From Sulfitobacter sp. EhC04 (GTDB lineage Bacteria; Pseudomonadota; Alphaproteobacteria; Rhodobacterales; Rhodobacteraceae), in contig NZ_LXYI01000033.1 of NCBI RefSeq assembly GCF_001650875.1, positions 1-64,000 on the forward strand: DNA of 64,000 bases, read 5' to 3'. Positions 1 through 7,487 of the stretch are shown here, one piece after another. The first letter of the stretch is position 1. Each line of letters starts with the position of its first letter. The notes beneath the pieces are model-generated. The model was not told where the DNA came from. It ran no database searches and saw only the letters and a program-made list of their open reading frames with translations. Position numbers and translations under genes: made by a program.

Positions 1-111
1 CCACAGTTCCCCCGTTGTCTGGGCGGTGGCCCCAAAGCCCATGCCGTAAAATAGGGACCCATCGGCAAGAGCACGGCAGGGGGGGGGGCTTGGGGGGGTG
101 GGCGCGGACAT
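1..111 (-). CDS. carA: Carbamoyl-phosphate synthase small chain, N-terminal fragment
   Basis: The first 37 codons of a gene running off the left edge on the minus strand. The translation reaches LADGSLFYGMGFGATAQTTGEL, which matches the conserved N-terminus of the glutamine amidotransferase subunit of carbamoyl-phosphate synthase (arginine and pyrimidine synthesis). The ATG lies at 109-111. The preceding residues MSAPTPPSPPPCRA are proline-rich and encoded by runs of seven and ten C (G on the plus strand, 92-98 and 79-88). No start codon lies between these runs and the conserved LADGS, so the runs appear to be coding. The gene is divergent from the yqeY-type gene. Only the N-terminus is visible, so the glutaminase active site cannot be checked. 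Confidence 0.8.
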   Translation of the reverse strand, partial: MSAPTPPSPPPCRALADGSLFYGMGFGATAQTTGELW

Positions 112-310
112 CGGGGCAGCCTCCGAAACGGGATGTGGCAGGGTAAACGGCTGGCAACCTACTGCCGGCGGGGGGCGGGGTCAAGGCTATGGGCGAAAAC
201 ATATTTCCTTCAATATCAATGGGTTGTCTATGCGTGCACCCCATTGCCTGCCCCGCTCACTATGGCTATGGTAGGCTCTTTGATACTGTCTGGACCAAAT
301 AGGGGACCGC

Positions 311-769
311 ATGACACTGCGTACGCGCATTTCGGAATCGCTGAAACAGGCGATGAGAGACAAGGCTGCCGACCGGCTGTCCACGCTGCGGCTGATCAAT
401 GCCGCGATCAAGGACAAGGACATCGCGGTGCGTGCCACCGGCAACGATGACGGTGTGGCCGACGAAGAGGTGCTGGCGATCCTTGGCAAAATGGCCAAGC
501 AACGACAGGAATCGGCCCGCGCCTACGAGGAAGGCGGCCGGCTGGACCTGGCAGAGCGCGAGAACGCCGAGATCGAGGTGATCGAGGAGTTCCTGCCCCG
601 CCAGTTGACCGAGGCCGAAGTCGCGGCAGCGGTGGATGAGGCCATCGCGAGCCAGAACGCCAGCTCCATCCGTGACATGGGCAAGGTGATTGGCGTGCTC
701 AAGGGCAAATACACCGGCCAGATGGACTTTGGCAAAGTGGGTCCGATGGTGAAGGAAAAGCTGAGCTGA
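311..769 (+). CDS. GatB/YqeY domain-containing protein
   Basis: A 152-residue protein, the full usual length of the stand-alone GatB/YqeY family. This domain is also found at the C-terminus of GatB, where it helps tRNA-dependent amidation; the free-standing form has no firmly established role. Family features seen are the helical start MTLRTRISESLKQAMRDKAADRLSTLRLINAAIKDKDI, the EEVLAILGKMAKQRQES segment, the LPRQLTEAEV core and the C-terminal DMGKVIGVLKGKYTGQMDFGKVGPMVKEKL. The start ATG follows an AGGGGA ribosome site. It is divergent from carA, a common neighbour in related genomes. Confidence 0.93.
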   Translation: MTLRTRISESLKQAMRDKAADRLSTLRLINAAIKDKDIAVRATGNDDGVADEEVLAILGKMAKQRQESARAYEEGGRLDLAERENAEIEVIEEFLPRQLTEAEVAAAVDEAIASQNASSIRDMGKVIGVLKGKYTGQMDFGKVGPMVKEKLS

Positions 770-817
770 TTGTGTCGTCTGGCGCGGCACATGCGCTGCG
801 TCCGGCGGTTTGTGCCA

Positions 818-1930
818 TCATTCCAGAATCAGTTCGCTGATGGCCGTGTCGGTGTATTTCGTACCCGGATAGGTCGATCTGATCGTCAGGCTGATCCAGT
901 CCAGCCCGCCCAGACCGCTGGTGTCGAATTGCTGCACGCTGGGATTGTCCATCAGGGTGATGGCCCCTTCGTTTTGATTGGAAGCCCGCAGGTGCAAGGC
1001 GCGCACGCGGGCGTTCTTGAGGAAAATGTCCTGTGATTTGGCATAGCCGGTCACAATATTCAGGCGGCGGATGGTGGTGGGCCGGTCAAAGCTGACGGTG
1101 ATCTGCTGGCCTTCGCCGGTGCCGCTGACCCCCTCGACCCAGGCGGTCGCGACATCGCCGTCGAACATGTTGCTCAAGGCATAGCTGTTGCGCCCTTGCG
1201 AGCCCAGCGTGGAAGAGGCGCAGACGCGCGCGGCACCCAGCGTCAAATTCAGGTGACGGCAGGATTCTCCGGCCATCGCGGGGGCGCGCGTCTGCATCTT
1301 GATGACGGGGGCGGGTTGCTGCGCCACGGGGGTGGCGGGCACCGCGGCACCGCGCCGACGTTCCCAGCCACGCTGCACTGCCTCAAGCCGCTGACGACGT
1401 GGCGGATGCGTGGCTGATCCCGTCTCGCCAAAGGATTTCCACAGTGCCTGGGTTTCGTCCAGCGATGCACCAAGTGCGGCAAGGGTGAAGCCCGCGTATT
1501 CATCGGCTTCCAACTCTGTCGGGGGGCGCGACCCGCCTGCGGTGATCGTATGGCCCTGCAAGTGGTGCCCGACCTCATGGGCCATCACCGCATAAAGCTG
1601 CCATTTGCTGTCAGGCCGGTCGCGGTAGGTGCGCATCCAGACCGGGTTGAACGCCAGATAGCGCTGCTCTTCGATGATCACGGCGGCGGCGTTGCCGACT
1701 TCCTGCGTTTCGACCACCTGGAAATTGGGCGCCAGACCCGAGACCCCCAGGATATCGTTCACGACCGACCAGACCTCCTGCACGGAGAAATTATTCGCAC
1801 CGGCGAAATCGGAAATCTCGATGTTCACCTTTTCGCAGCCAAGAATGGTGCAGGCGAGTTGTTCTTCGGCCAGCGCTGGCGCGGCGAGCATCACGGACAG
1901 GGCAAGGGGGGCTTGGGCAAACAGGCGCAT
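818..1930 (-). CDS. Secreted M48-like zinc metalloprotease with C-terminal discoidin-like domain
   Basis: 370 residues. Residues 1-21 are a Sec signal peptide ending ALA. The segment MAHEVGHHLQGH (HExxH at 118-122) with ELEADEYAG at 139-147 gives the zinc ligands and catalytic Glu of a gluzincin protease of the M48-like type. The C-terminal part, from about residue 220, resembles an F5/8-type (discoidin) or 'NADase-type glycan-binding' beta-sandwich: SNMFDGDVATAW, QITVSFDRPTTIRRLNIVTGY, and a C-terminal ISELILE strand. Periplasmic or exported location is inferred from the signal peptide. The binding target of the second domain is unknown. It is not in an obvious operon. Confidence 0.82.
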   Translation of the reverse strand: MRLFAQAPLALSVMLAAPALAEEQLACTILGCEKVNIEISDFAGANNFSVQEVWSVVNDILGVSGLAPNFQVVETQEVGNAAAVIIEEQRYLAFNPVWMRTYRDRPDSKWQLYAVMAHEVGHHLQGHTITAGGSRPPTELEADEYAGFTLAALGASLDETQALWKSFGETGSATHPPRRQRLEAVQRGWERRRGAAVPATPVAQQPAPVIKMQTRAPAMAGESCRHLNLTLGAARVCASSTLGSQGRNSYALSNMFDGDVATAWVEGVSGTGEGQQITVSFDRPTTIRRLNIVTGYAKSQDIFLKNARVRALHLRASNQNEGAITLMDNPSVQQFDTSGLGGLDWISLTIRSTYPGTKYTDTAISELILE

Positions 1931-1999
1931 GGTAATCTCCGTGATCTATCGTGAATTAACCGCGCCGCAGACGGGCGGGGTACCCCCCGAACAGGGGAC

Positions 2000-2482
2000 C
2001 TAGCGCCGCAGCGACCGGTTGAGGTCGTCATAGAGTGCGATGCGTTCGTCCTCGCTCAGGAACCTGCCGATCTCGACCTCGCGGCCCTGGCCGGACAGGG
2101 TGATGTAATGCGGCACCGGGCCGTCCTTTTCATACCTTGTCACCCTGGTCCAGTAGCGGTTGCATTCCCATTCCTTCACCTCGCCCTTTGCTGTGCGGTG
2201 GGTCAGGTGGGCGGTTTCGGCATCTAAGGTCAGGATTTCCTCGATCTGGCGGGATCTATGGTTGGTTTGCAGGGCAAGATAGATGCCCGCCACCGCCGCC
2301 ATCATGAAGGGCAGCAACCCCCACAACAGGATCGTGCCCAACAGCGGCAGGGTCGGGATCAGGATCAGGGTGAAGGTGACCAGTATGAAGGCGGCAAACC
2401 CCTTTGCGGGCAGCGATTGATGCGGCCAGAGGCGCATGCGCTGCGGGGTCTCGTCAGGTTTTGTGGTCCATTCATAGGGCAT
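2000..2482 (-). CDS. DUF2244 domain-containing membrane protein
   Basis: 160 residues from the ATG at 2482 (MPYEWTTKPDETPQRMRLWPHQSLPAKGFAAFI). Two closely spaced hydrophobic helices at about residues 30-70 form a hairpin, followed by a soluble domain with NRYWTRVTRYEKDGPVPHYITLSGQGREVEIGRFLSEDER. This layout is that of DUF2244, a family common in Rhodobacteraceae with no known biochemical role. The open frame extends 61 codons upstream, but that stretch is not family-like and is treated as non-coding. About 258 bases without a recognisable gene separate it from the tonB stop at 2741. Confidence 0.85.
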   Translation of the reverse strand: MPYEWTTKPDETPQRMRLWPHQSLPAKGFAAFILVTFTLILIPTLPLLGTILLWGLLPFMMAAVAGIYLALQTNHRSRQIEEILTLDAETAHLTHRTAKGEVKEWECNRYWTRVTRYEKDGPVPHYITLSGQGREVEIGRFLSEDERIALYDDLNRSLRR

Positions 2483-2740
2483 GGCGGAAAAATAGCGGTA
2501 TCGCGGGCAGAGGCAATGCGGCACCTGCGCCCAGGCCCATGCGTGCGCCAAGCGGGGCAGGGACGCGCTGTCTCTTCCCGACATCGCCCGCAATTCCGTG
2601 CAGGAGCAGGCGGATGTGCCGTTCGGACCTTCATCTATCGCGCAGGAACAGGGGGGGCTTGGCACCCGGCGGGGGTGCTGTTGGATCCCGGCCGGGCATC
2701 GGCGGGTTCCCCGGCAGAAAGCGCGCCGGGCGGCCTGCGC

Positions 2741-3640
2741 CTACCGGCCCTTGATCTCGATCGAGAACCGTCGCATCGCGCCCTGCGGCGGTCTGGGGAA
2801 GGGCCCCGCGCCGCGCACCAGCCGGACGGCGGCCTGATCAAGGGTTGCGGACCCCGAACTGCGCGCCAGCGTGACCGAGGCGAGGCCGCCACTTGCCGCA
2901 ATGGAGAAGGCGATCACGGCGGTGCCCCTTGCATTGACCCGCGGCTTGCCCGCGCGGGACAGTCTGCGCATCACGACGCCGGGATAATTGCTGGCCGCTG
3001 CATTGCCCGCCGCCTGCTGTTTTCCCCCGTTCCCGCTGGCGCGTGCCTTGGCGGTGGCCTCGCCTGCCGTTTCACCGGCGCGTGCGTTTTTCTTTGCGTT
3101 CCCTTTGGGTTGCGCCTTTTTCGGTGCCGTGCGGGCCGTGGGCTTTGGCGGGGGCGGTGCCCTGTGAGCGGCCTCAAAGGCGGCGCTGCGGTTCTTGGGC
3201 CGCACCGATTGCGTGACCGTGGCGGTTTCGGGCGGTGTGCTTGTGATCCGCTCCGGCACCGTGGCGCTGGCCTGTTTACTGACAGCAGGTGCGGTGACGT
3301 CGGGTTGCAGGGGCGGCAGGTCTTCGCCGCCTGTCGCTGCGGCGGTGCTGGCAGGGGCAGGCGCGGCCGCATCCGGTGTGGGTTGTTTCTCGGCCTTTTC
3401 GGGCGTCTCGGCGGAGGTGCTTTCGGCGGGCGCAGGCGTCAGTTCCGTATCGGCCCGTTCCGGCGCAAGCGTGCCTGCCGCCATGTCCTGAAACCCGTTG
3501 CCGAGACGGACTTCGGCGGCGCCGTCGGCCCCTTCGACCAGCACGGGTTCTGGCGACACAAGGACAAGCGCCAGCGCGCCATGGGCCAGCACCGCGAAAG
3601 ACAGGGCGGCACCTTTTGCAATGGTGGAAACACGGGTCAT
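2741..3640 (-). CDS. tonB: Energy transducer TonB
   Basis: 299 residues. A single N-terminal membrane helix (about residues 8-28, with a His at 20) is followed by a long linker rich in Pro, Ala, Glu and Lys. The C-terminal TonB domain (about 215-299) contains YPGVVMRRLSRAGKPRVNARGTAVIAF and ends RRFSIEIKGR. TonB couples proton-motive force, harvested by ExbBD, to outer-membrane receptors such as the haem receptor encoded at 12.4 kb. It is the last gene of a four-component operon and overlaps exbD upstream by 4 bases, indicating coupled translation. Confidence 0.92.
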   Translation of the reverse strand: MTRVSTIAKGAALSFAVLAHGALALVLVSPEPVLVEGADGAAEVRLGNGFQDMAAGTLAPERADTELTPAPAESTSAETPEKAEKQPTPDAAAPAPASTAAATGGEDLPPLQPDVTAPAVSKQASATVPERITSTPPETATVTQSVRPKNRSAAFEAAHRAPPPPKPTARTAPKKAQPKGNAKKNARAGETAGEATAKARASGNGGKQQAAGNAAASNYPGVVMRRLSRAGKPRVNARGTAVIAFSIAASGGLASVTLARSSGSATLDQAAVRLVRGAGPFPRPPQGAMRRFSIEIKGR

Positions 3641-4023
3641 TGCAATCCCCTTTCGGTGACGATGGCGACCTGCTTTGCCCCGGCTTCGCGCAGGGCACGG
3701 CCTAGGGTGATCAGGGTGGCCGCAGGCAGGTCACGGTCCGGCACGATCCGCACCCTGTCGCGCACCTCCTGTGGCAATTCATCGAAAAACGCCGCAGCGG
3801 ATGCGACCGGGATGCCCCGGTGCGTCATGCGCCCGTCGGCGTGGACAACCAGAACATCGGCGGGCGCGGTCCCTTCGATCCCTTCTGTGCGCACAAGCGC
3901 CAGGTTCGCATCAAGTGGTGCCGCAATGGTGCCGGCCACCAGAAAGAAGATCAGCATCAGGAATACGATGTTGATCAGCGCGATGGTCGGCTCGCGCCGC
4001 GATTTGCCGTTGCGCCGCTTCAT
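3637..4023 (-). CDS. ExbD/TolR-family protein, variant membrane helix
   Basis: 128 residues with one N-terminal membrane helix (about 13-34) and a periplasmic domain, the ExbD layout. The helix reads PTIALINIVFLMLIFFLVAG. The Asp that normally begins the proton-conducting helix (LID in ExbD/TolR) is Asn18 here, while the adjacent paralogue keeps Asp. It may therefore be a structural or non-proton-carrying partner in a mixed ExbD1-ExbD2 complex; that is an inference. It overlaps tonB and the second exbD by 4 bases each. Confidence 0.85.
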   Translation of the reverse strand: MKRRNGKSRREPTIALINIVFLMLIFFLVAGTIAAPLDANLALVRTEGIEGTAPADVLVVHADGRMTHRGIPVASAAAFFDELPQEVRDRVRIVPDRDLPAATLITLGRALREAGAKQVAIVTERGLQ

Positions 4024-4400
4024 GACGGTTCCAGGACGGTAACAGTCAGGTCGGGGATGCTGCGCAGGGCCCCCAGAAGATCGGTCAGCCGTTGCGCTGT
4101 CACATCCGCGCGGGCCGCGACCAGAACGCCGAGAGGGGTATTGTCAGCGCGGTGCGGGGCCAGCGCCCCGGACAGGTCCGGCAGCGCGAGGGTGTCGCCG
4201 TTCAGGCGCAGGCTGTCTGCCGCAAGCGAGACAAAAACCGGCTTTTGCGATGATGCGGCACTGCCCGCACCGGCAGAGGCAAACTCGACTTCTGCGAAGC
4301 GGGTGAAAGTGGAGGTCAGCATGAAGAACAGCAGCAGCAGGAAGATGACGTCGATCAGCGAGGTCATCGACAATGCGCGCCGCTGTCGGGCTTTACGCAT
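4020..4400 (-). CDS. exbD: Biopolymer transport protein ExbD
   Basis: 126 residues from the ATG at 4400, which overlaps the end of exbB by 8 bases. The helix SMTSLIDVIFLLLLFFMLTSTF carries Asp17 at the conserved proton-pathway position. A periplasmic domain follows, ending in LGALRSIPDLTVTVLEPS. Together with ExbB it forms the inner-membrane motor that energises TonB. Frame upstream of residue 1 lies inside exbB and was excluded. Two exbD genes in tandem within a tonB operon is an arrangement seen in Rhodobacteraceae. Confidence 0.88.
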   Translation of the reverse strand: MRKARQRRALSMTSLIDVIFLLLLFFMLTSTFTRFAEVEFASAGAGSAASSQKPVFVSLAADSLRLNGDTLALPDLSGALAPHRADNTPLGVLVAARADVTAQRLTDLLGALRSIPDLTVTVLEPS

Positions 4401-5043
4401 GGGCCGGTACTCCGACAGCCTCGGCTGCGCTGCCCTGGCCCTGCGGTGCCAGGACCGTTTGCAGCGCCTTATGCGCCAGGACCCGGTCGGCATCCATCCG
4501 CGCTTCGAACCAGCTTAGAATCACCGATGTGGGCATTGCCACGGCAAGCCCTACCGCCGTTGTCAGCAGCGCGACCCAGATACCCCCGGCCAGGATCGAA
4601 GGGTCAACCTGTGCGCCCGCTTCCTGCAGGGCCTGAAAGGCCGAGATCATGCCCAGAACCGTGCCGAACAGCCCCAGCAGCGGTGCCAGTTGGGCCACCG
4701 AATCCATCAGGCGGAAACCGCCTTCGAGCCGGGCAAAGCGCGCCTCCGCTTCCGCCTCAAGGCGGGCGGCGTCGACCTGACCGTCAAAGGCCATGGAGAT
4801 GACGGGCACAAGGTAGCTGCGCGATTGCGCGACATGGCCCCGGGCGGCCGTGCGGTCGCCCGCATCCCAGGCGGCAATGGCCGCCTGTAGCGCCTTGTGG
4901 CGGCCGACGCCTTCGACGGTGAATTGCCACAGCTTGTACAGGACAACACTCAGGACAAGGACCGAAATCAGCCCCAGCAGCAGCACAACCGGACCACCCA
5001 GGTCGGTGATGCGCTGGATCGCTTCGCGCAAAGTTTCGATCAT
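4393..5043 (-). CDS. exbB: MotA/TolQ/ExbB proton channel family protein
   Basis: 216 residues. Hydrophobic helices lie at about 17-38, 113-135 and 152-172, with a cytoplasmic loop between the first and second. The segment LRLMDSVAQLAPLLGLFGTVLGMISAFQAL and the following ILAGGIWVALLTTAVGLAVAMPTSVI are the family's conserved pair of pore helices. It powers TonB with the two ExbD proteins encoded immediately downstream. The start overlaps the preceding secreted-protein gene by 4 bases. Confidence 0.92.
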   Translation of the reverse strand: MIETLREAIQRITDLGGPVVLLLGLISVLVLSVVLYKLWQFTVEGVGRHKALQAAIAAWDAGDRTAARGHVAQSRSYLVPVISMAFDGQVDAARLEAEAEARFARLEGGFRLMDSVAQLAPLLGLFGTVLGMISAFQALQEAGAQVDPSILAGGIWVALLTTAVGLAVAMPTSVILSWFEARMDADRVLAHKALQTVLAPQGQGSAAEAVGVPAHA

Positions 5044-5474
5044 CCCAGCACCTCCGTTTCAACCCGGCTGCGCAGTTCCAGATCCTTGTTGCAGGCGTCT
5101 TCGGGCAGGTCCGCGCCTGTACAGGTCTCCGCGCCGTTGATCAGCAGGCGGCCCAGCGAGGTGCAGGCCAGTCCCGGCACGACAAATTGCCGGGCTCTGG
5201 GGCGGGCGGCTGGCAGGGTGCCAAAGTCGAACAGGGTCAGGCGGTCAACCTGGCCCGTGGTGTCGAAAAGCACTGCCTCATAGACAGCGCTGTCGATGTC
5301 GGTGTCATGCCCGTTCTGGACAAGGAATGTGACGCGGCAGGCATTTTCGACCGGTTCAAGCGCGTTCAATTCGATCATGACGTGCTTGCCCTGGGCCTCC
5401 TGGGCCAGACAGGCCGTGCCCGATTGGACAAGTGTCAGCACTGTGGCTGCAAGGATATGGTGGATTGCCTGCAT
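5040..5474 (-). CDS. Hypothetical secreted protein of the tonB operon
   Basis: 144 residues with an N-terminal signal peptide (MQAIHHILAATVLTLVQSGTACLAQ). The mature part has a beta-rich pattern: VENACRVTFLVQNGHDTDIDSAVYEAVLFDTTGQVDRLTLFDFGTL. It carries several cysteines and a run PRARQFVVPGLACTSLGRLLINGAETC. I do not recognise a named family. It is the first gene of the tonB-exbBD operon, with its stop overlapping the exbB start, so a role in periplasmic support of the TonB system is suggested by position only. Confidence 0.75.
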   Translation of the reverse strand: MQAIHHILAATVLTLVQSGTACLAQEAQGKHVMIELNALEPVENACRVTFLVQNGHDTDIDSAVYEAVLFDTTGQVDRLTLFDFGTLPAARPRARQFVVPGLACTSLGRLLINGAETCTGADLPEDACNKDLELRSRVETEVLG

Positions 5475-5562
5475 GGCTCCAGCCTCCGATTACCTGATGG
5501 ATATTCTGGCTGGGGCCGTAGCCCTTGCTGGATGGCGCGTTGCTACCATCCGGCAAGGGGGG

Positions 5563-5609
5563 ATTCAATACCTGATTGAATTAGTATGTTTTGGAGGCGT
5601 TGCTGTCTC
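5563..5609 (-). promoter_or_regulatory. Promoter and palindromic operator of the tonB operon
   Basis: Reading on the minus strand, a -35-like GAGACA (5604-5609) lies 17 bases before a -10-like TACTAA (5581-5586). Directly downstream is a perfect inverted repeat ATTCAAT-N5-ATTGAAT (5563-5581), so a bound regulator would cover the likely transcription start. It lies about 90 bases before the first operon gene. An iron-responsive repressor is the natural guess given the operon, but the regulator is not identified. Confidence 0.5.
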
Positions 5610-5629
5610 GCGGCGATCGGGCACCGCGT

Positions 5630-6100
5630 TCAGTCAAGGTGGGCGCGCAGGATCCAGGCGAATTTCTCATGCGTCTGGCCCCGTGAGATGCACAGATCCT
5701 CGGTCAGCGTGTCGCCCTGCTCAGCGGCCAGTTCGCCGGCCCCGGCAAGGGTTTCGGCAAGTGTTTCCTGTGCCTCTTTCAGCAGGCGGATCATCTCTGG
5801 CGCTGCGGGAACGCCCGTGGCCTCGGCCACTTTGGACCGCTTCAGCATACCGGCAAGGGTGCCTTCAGCATGGCCACCAAGCGCCTTGACCCGCTCTGCC
5901 AGATCATCCTGAGCAACGAAATGATCTTCGTAGATGGTCTGGAACAACGCGTGAAGGGGGCCGAATGCCATGCCTGTCACGTTCCAGTGGAAATTCTGCG
6001 CAAGCATCGTGGTCACGGCGGTTTCGGCCACGCATTGATTCAGCGCCTCGACGATCTGGGTCGTGGCATCGGTGGAAAGGGTCTGTGCTGTCTGGGTCAT
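5630..6100 (-). CDS. dps: Dps family DNA-binding ferritin-like protein
   Basis: 156 residues from the ATG at 6100, preceded by a strong AGGAGG site; the frame extends 29 codons further up without support. The ferroxidase-centre ligands of the Dps family are visible in MLAQNFHWNVTGMAFGPLHALFQTIYEDHFVAQDDLAERVKALGG (H, then D/E in the dimer interface). The C-terminal part EDLCISRGQTHEKFAWILRAHLD completes the four-helix bundle. Dps stores iron and protects DNA under oxidative stress. It sits beside iron-uptake operons and has its own promoter with an Irr-type box. Confidence 0.92.
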   Translation of the reverse strand: MTQTAQTLSTDATTQIVEALNQCVAETAVTTMLAQNFHWNVTGMAFGPLHALFQTIYEDHFVAQDDLAERVKALGGHAEGTLAGMLKRSKVAEATGVPAAPEMIRLLKEAQETLAETLAGAGELAAEQGDTLTEDLCISRGQTHEKFAWILRAHLD

Positions 6101-6158
6101 TGTGGCCTCCTGCATCATGAATAGGGTGCTGGCTGGCATTGTGCTGGCTTGCACCGCC

Positions 6159-6208
6159 AAATTACAAATGGTGCAGCGATTTGGCAAGTCGAATTAGAAC
6201 TATTCTAA
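6159..6208 (-). promoter_or_regulatory. dps promoter with Irr/ICE-type box
   Basis: On the minus strand a -35 TTGCCA (6182-6187) and a -10 TAATTT (6159-6164) are spaced by 17 bases. Just upstream, 6194-6208, is the perfect inverted repeat TTAGAA-CTA-TTCTAA. This matches the core of the iron control element (TTTAGAA-N3-TTCTAAA) bound by the haem-sensing regulator Irr in alphaproteobacteria. The box also contains the stop codon of the upstream gene (6205-6207). Placement upstream of -35 would suit an activator or a repressor blocking polymerase entry. Confidence 0.65.
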
Positions 6209-6627
6209 ACTTGGTCCTGAGCGTTGACCACGGTTTGCAAGAGAAAGGCAAGGTTGCGGCGCGCGTGTCTGGGCACGCGGGAGTGCAGCAGGAATGTCGC
6301 GCTGGCAGTATCGTCGGTTTGCAGACTGCGGGCGAGGGCCATCAACCAGTCCTCGTCAAAGGAGGTCGCGCGCTCTTCCATCCGGTAGAGTACCGGTCGC
6401 CGCCCCAGGGCCTGATGCAGGCAGCGCATCAGCACCTCTGACGCGGCCTGTGCGGCCACCTGCCGGTTGCCCGACAGGGCGGCACAGGCACCGAACAGAT
6501 CGACATAGGTCTTGCACCGGCTGGTGCGGGCGGCATGGCGCAGGTGTTCCAGCAGCGACAGGGCGGGCGCGTCCCTGGCCGGTTCAAGACGGTCCTGAAA
6601 CGATATTCTGCGCTGCGCTGCTGTCAT
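6205..6627 (-). CDS. Hypothetical protein at the end of the hemP operon
   Basis: 140 residues from the ATG at 6627 (MTAAQRRISFQDRLEPARDAPALSLLEHLRHAARTSRCKTYVDLFGAC). It is mostly helical, with several Arg and Cys residues and no signal peptide or membrane segment. A clear core is AAQAASEVLMRCLHQALGRRPVLYRMEERATSFDEDWLMALARSLQTDD. No family recognised. It is the last gene of the small-gene group that starts before hemP, and its stop codon lies inside the Irr-type box of dps. The frame upstream of 6627 overlaps DUF1289 and was left out. Confidence 0.6.
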   Translation of the reverse strand: MTAAQRRISFQDRLEPARDAPALSLLEHLRHAARTSRCKTYVDLFGACAALSGNRQVAAQAASEVLMRCLHQALGRRPVLYRMEERATSFDEDWLMALARSLQTDDTASATFLLHSRVPRHARRNLAFLLQTVVNAQDQV

Positions 6628-6691
6628 CTGTGCCTTGTCCTTTTTCAGTCTGTCTTGGTGTATTCGGCCCGCGTGATGCCTTGTGCCGGGG

Positions 6692-6952
6692 TCATGCGGC
6701 CTTGCCGCCGGACAGCACGGAGAGGCTGACCTTCTTCTTGCGGCACCGGCTCTCATAGGCCTTTTCCCAGTGGCTGTAGCGCCCCATCACCGCTTGTTGC
6801 GCAACCAGCAGTTCGATGAACGCCTCGCGGTCGGCGTTCTTTTTAAGCCCTTTGAAGACGGATTTCTGCGCCTTTGTCATGGAGCAGCCGATGCAATGGC
6901 CTTCGCGTTTGAATTTGCAGACGTCGATGCAGGGGCTGGGAACTTTTGACAT
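6692..6952 (-). CDS. DUF1289 domain-containing protein
   Basis: 86 residues from the ATG at 6952. The N-terminus SPCIDVCKFKREGHCIGCSMTKAQK has four cysteines in the DUF1289 pattern (C-x3-C...C-x2-C), suggestive of a bound metal or iron-sulphur centre. The rest is helical and basic (CRKKK). Members of this short family often sit next to metabolic or haem genes without a proven function. It lies in the small-gene operon downstream of hemP, with the ribosome site weak (AAGCGAGA). Confidence 0.85.
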   Translation of the reverse strand: MSKVPSPCIDVCKFKREGHCIGCSMTKAQKSVFKGLKKNADREAFIELLVAQQAVMGRYSHWEKAYESRCRKKKVSLSVLSGGKAA

Positions 6953-7004
6953 GGTATTCTCGCTTGAGTGGGGCAGGTGGCCCGGTCTGGCTTGGCTGTG
7001 GGGA

Positions 7005-7487
7005 TCAGTGAAGGGTGCGTTCCTGGCGGGCATCGTGGCTGTCGCGCGACGGGGGTGCCTGGCGGGCGATACATTGCATGGCAAGGCCAACCTGGGCTGC
7101 CATCAGCGCCACATGTTCCGCCTGGGATGCAAGCACGATCAGGCTGGCAATCATCGCCGCTTCGGCAAGATCGCCGCGGGCCGCCTCGCGCACGACCGTT
7201 TGCAGCACCGCCTCGTCCGAACCGATGCAGTCGCAGCCAAGGCCATGTCGCACCAGCGGGCGGCGCGCATAGGTGCAGAGCGCGGTCAGCAACCGCTCGA
7301 ACTGGCGTATCTCTGCACGCCCGCCTGCGGCACCAAAACAGCGGGCAAAGCCGGTGCCGACCCTGGCCTGGCCCTCAAGGCTGTCCATCCACAGCCGCAT
7401 CGACAGGATCAGCTCCGCCTCCCAGGGCGGGACATCGGTCAGCCGGCCGACAACAGTGCTTCCAGCGCTTGCCATCGCTTCGGTCAT
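7005..7487 (-). CDS. Hypothetical helical protein downstream of hemP
   Basis: 160 residues; its ATG overlaps the hemP stop by 4 bases, so the two are translationally coupled. The sequence is alpha-helical with MSMRLWMDSLEGQARVGTGFARCFG-type amphipathic stretches, a short cysteine pair (CDC), and a hydrophobic segment LAEAAMIASLIVLASQAEHVALMAAQVGLAMQC near the C-terminus. I do not recognise a family. Position after hemP suggests a part in haem or iron handling, which is inference only. Confidence 0.7.
   Translation of the reverse strand: MTEAMASAGSTVVGRLTDVPPWEAELILSMRLWMDSLEGQARVGTGFARCFGAAGGRAEIRQFERLLTALCTYARRPLVRHGLGCDCIGSDEAVLQTVVREAARGDLAEAAMIASLIVLASQAEHVALMAAQVGLAMQCIARQAPPSRDSHDARQERTLH

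Noticed and set aside
2258..4042. 594-codon plus-strand frame over tonB and exbD
   Set aside because: Low-complexity Arg/Gly translation; the minus-strand genes are clear.
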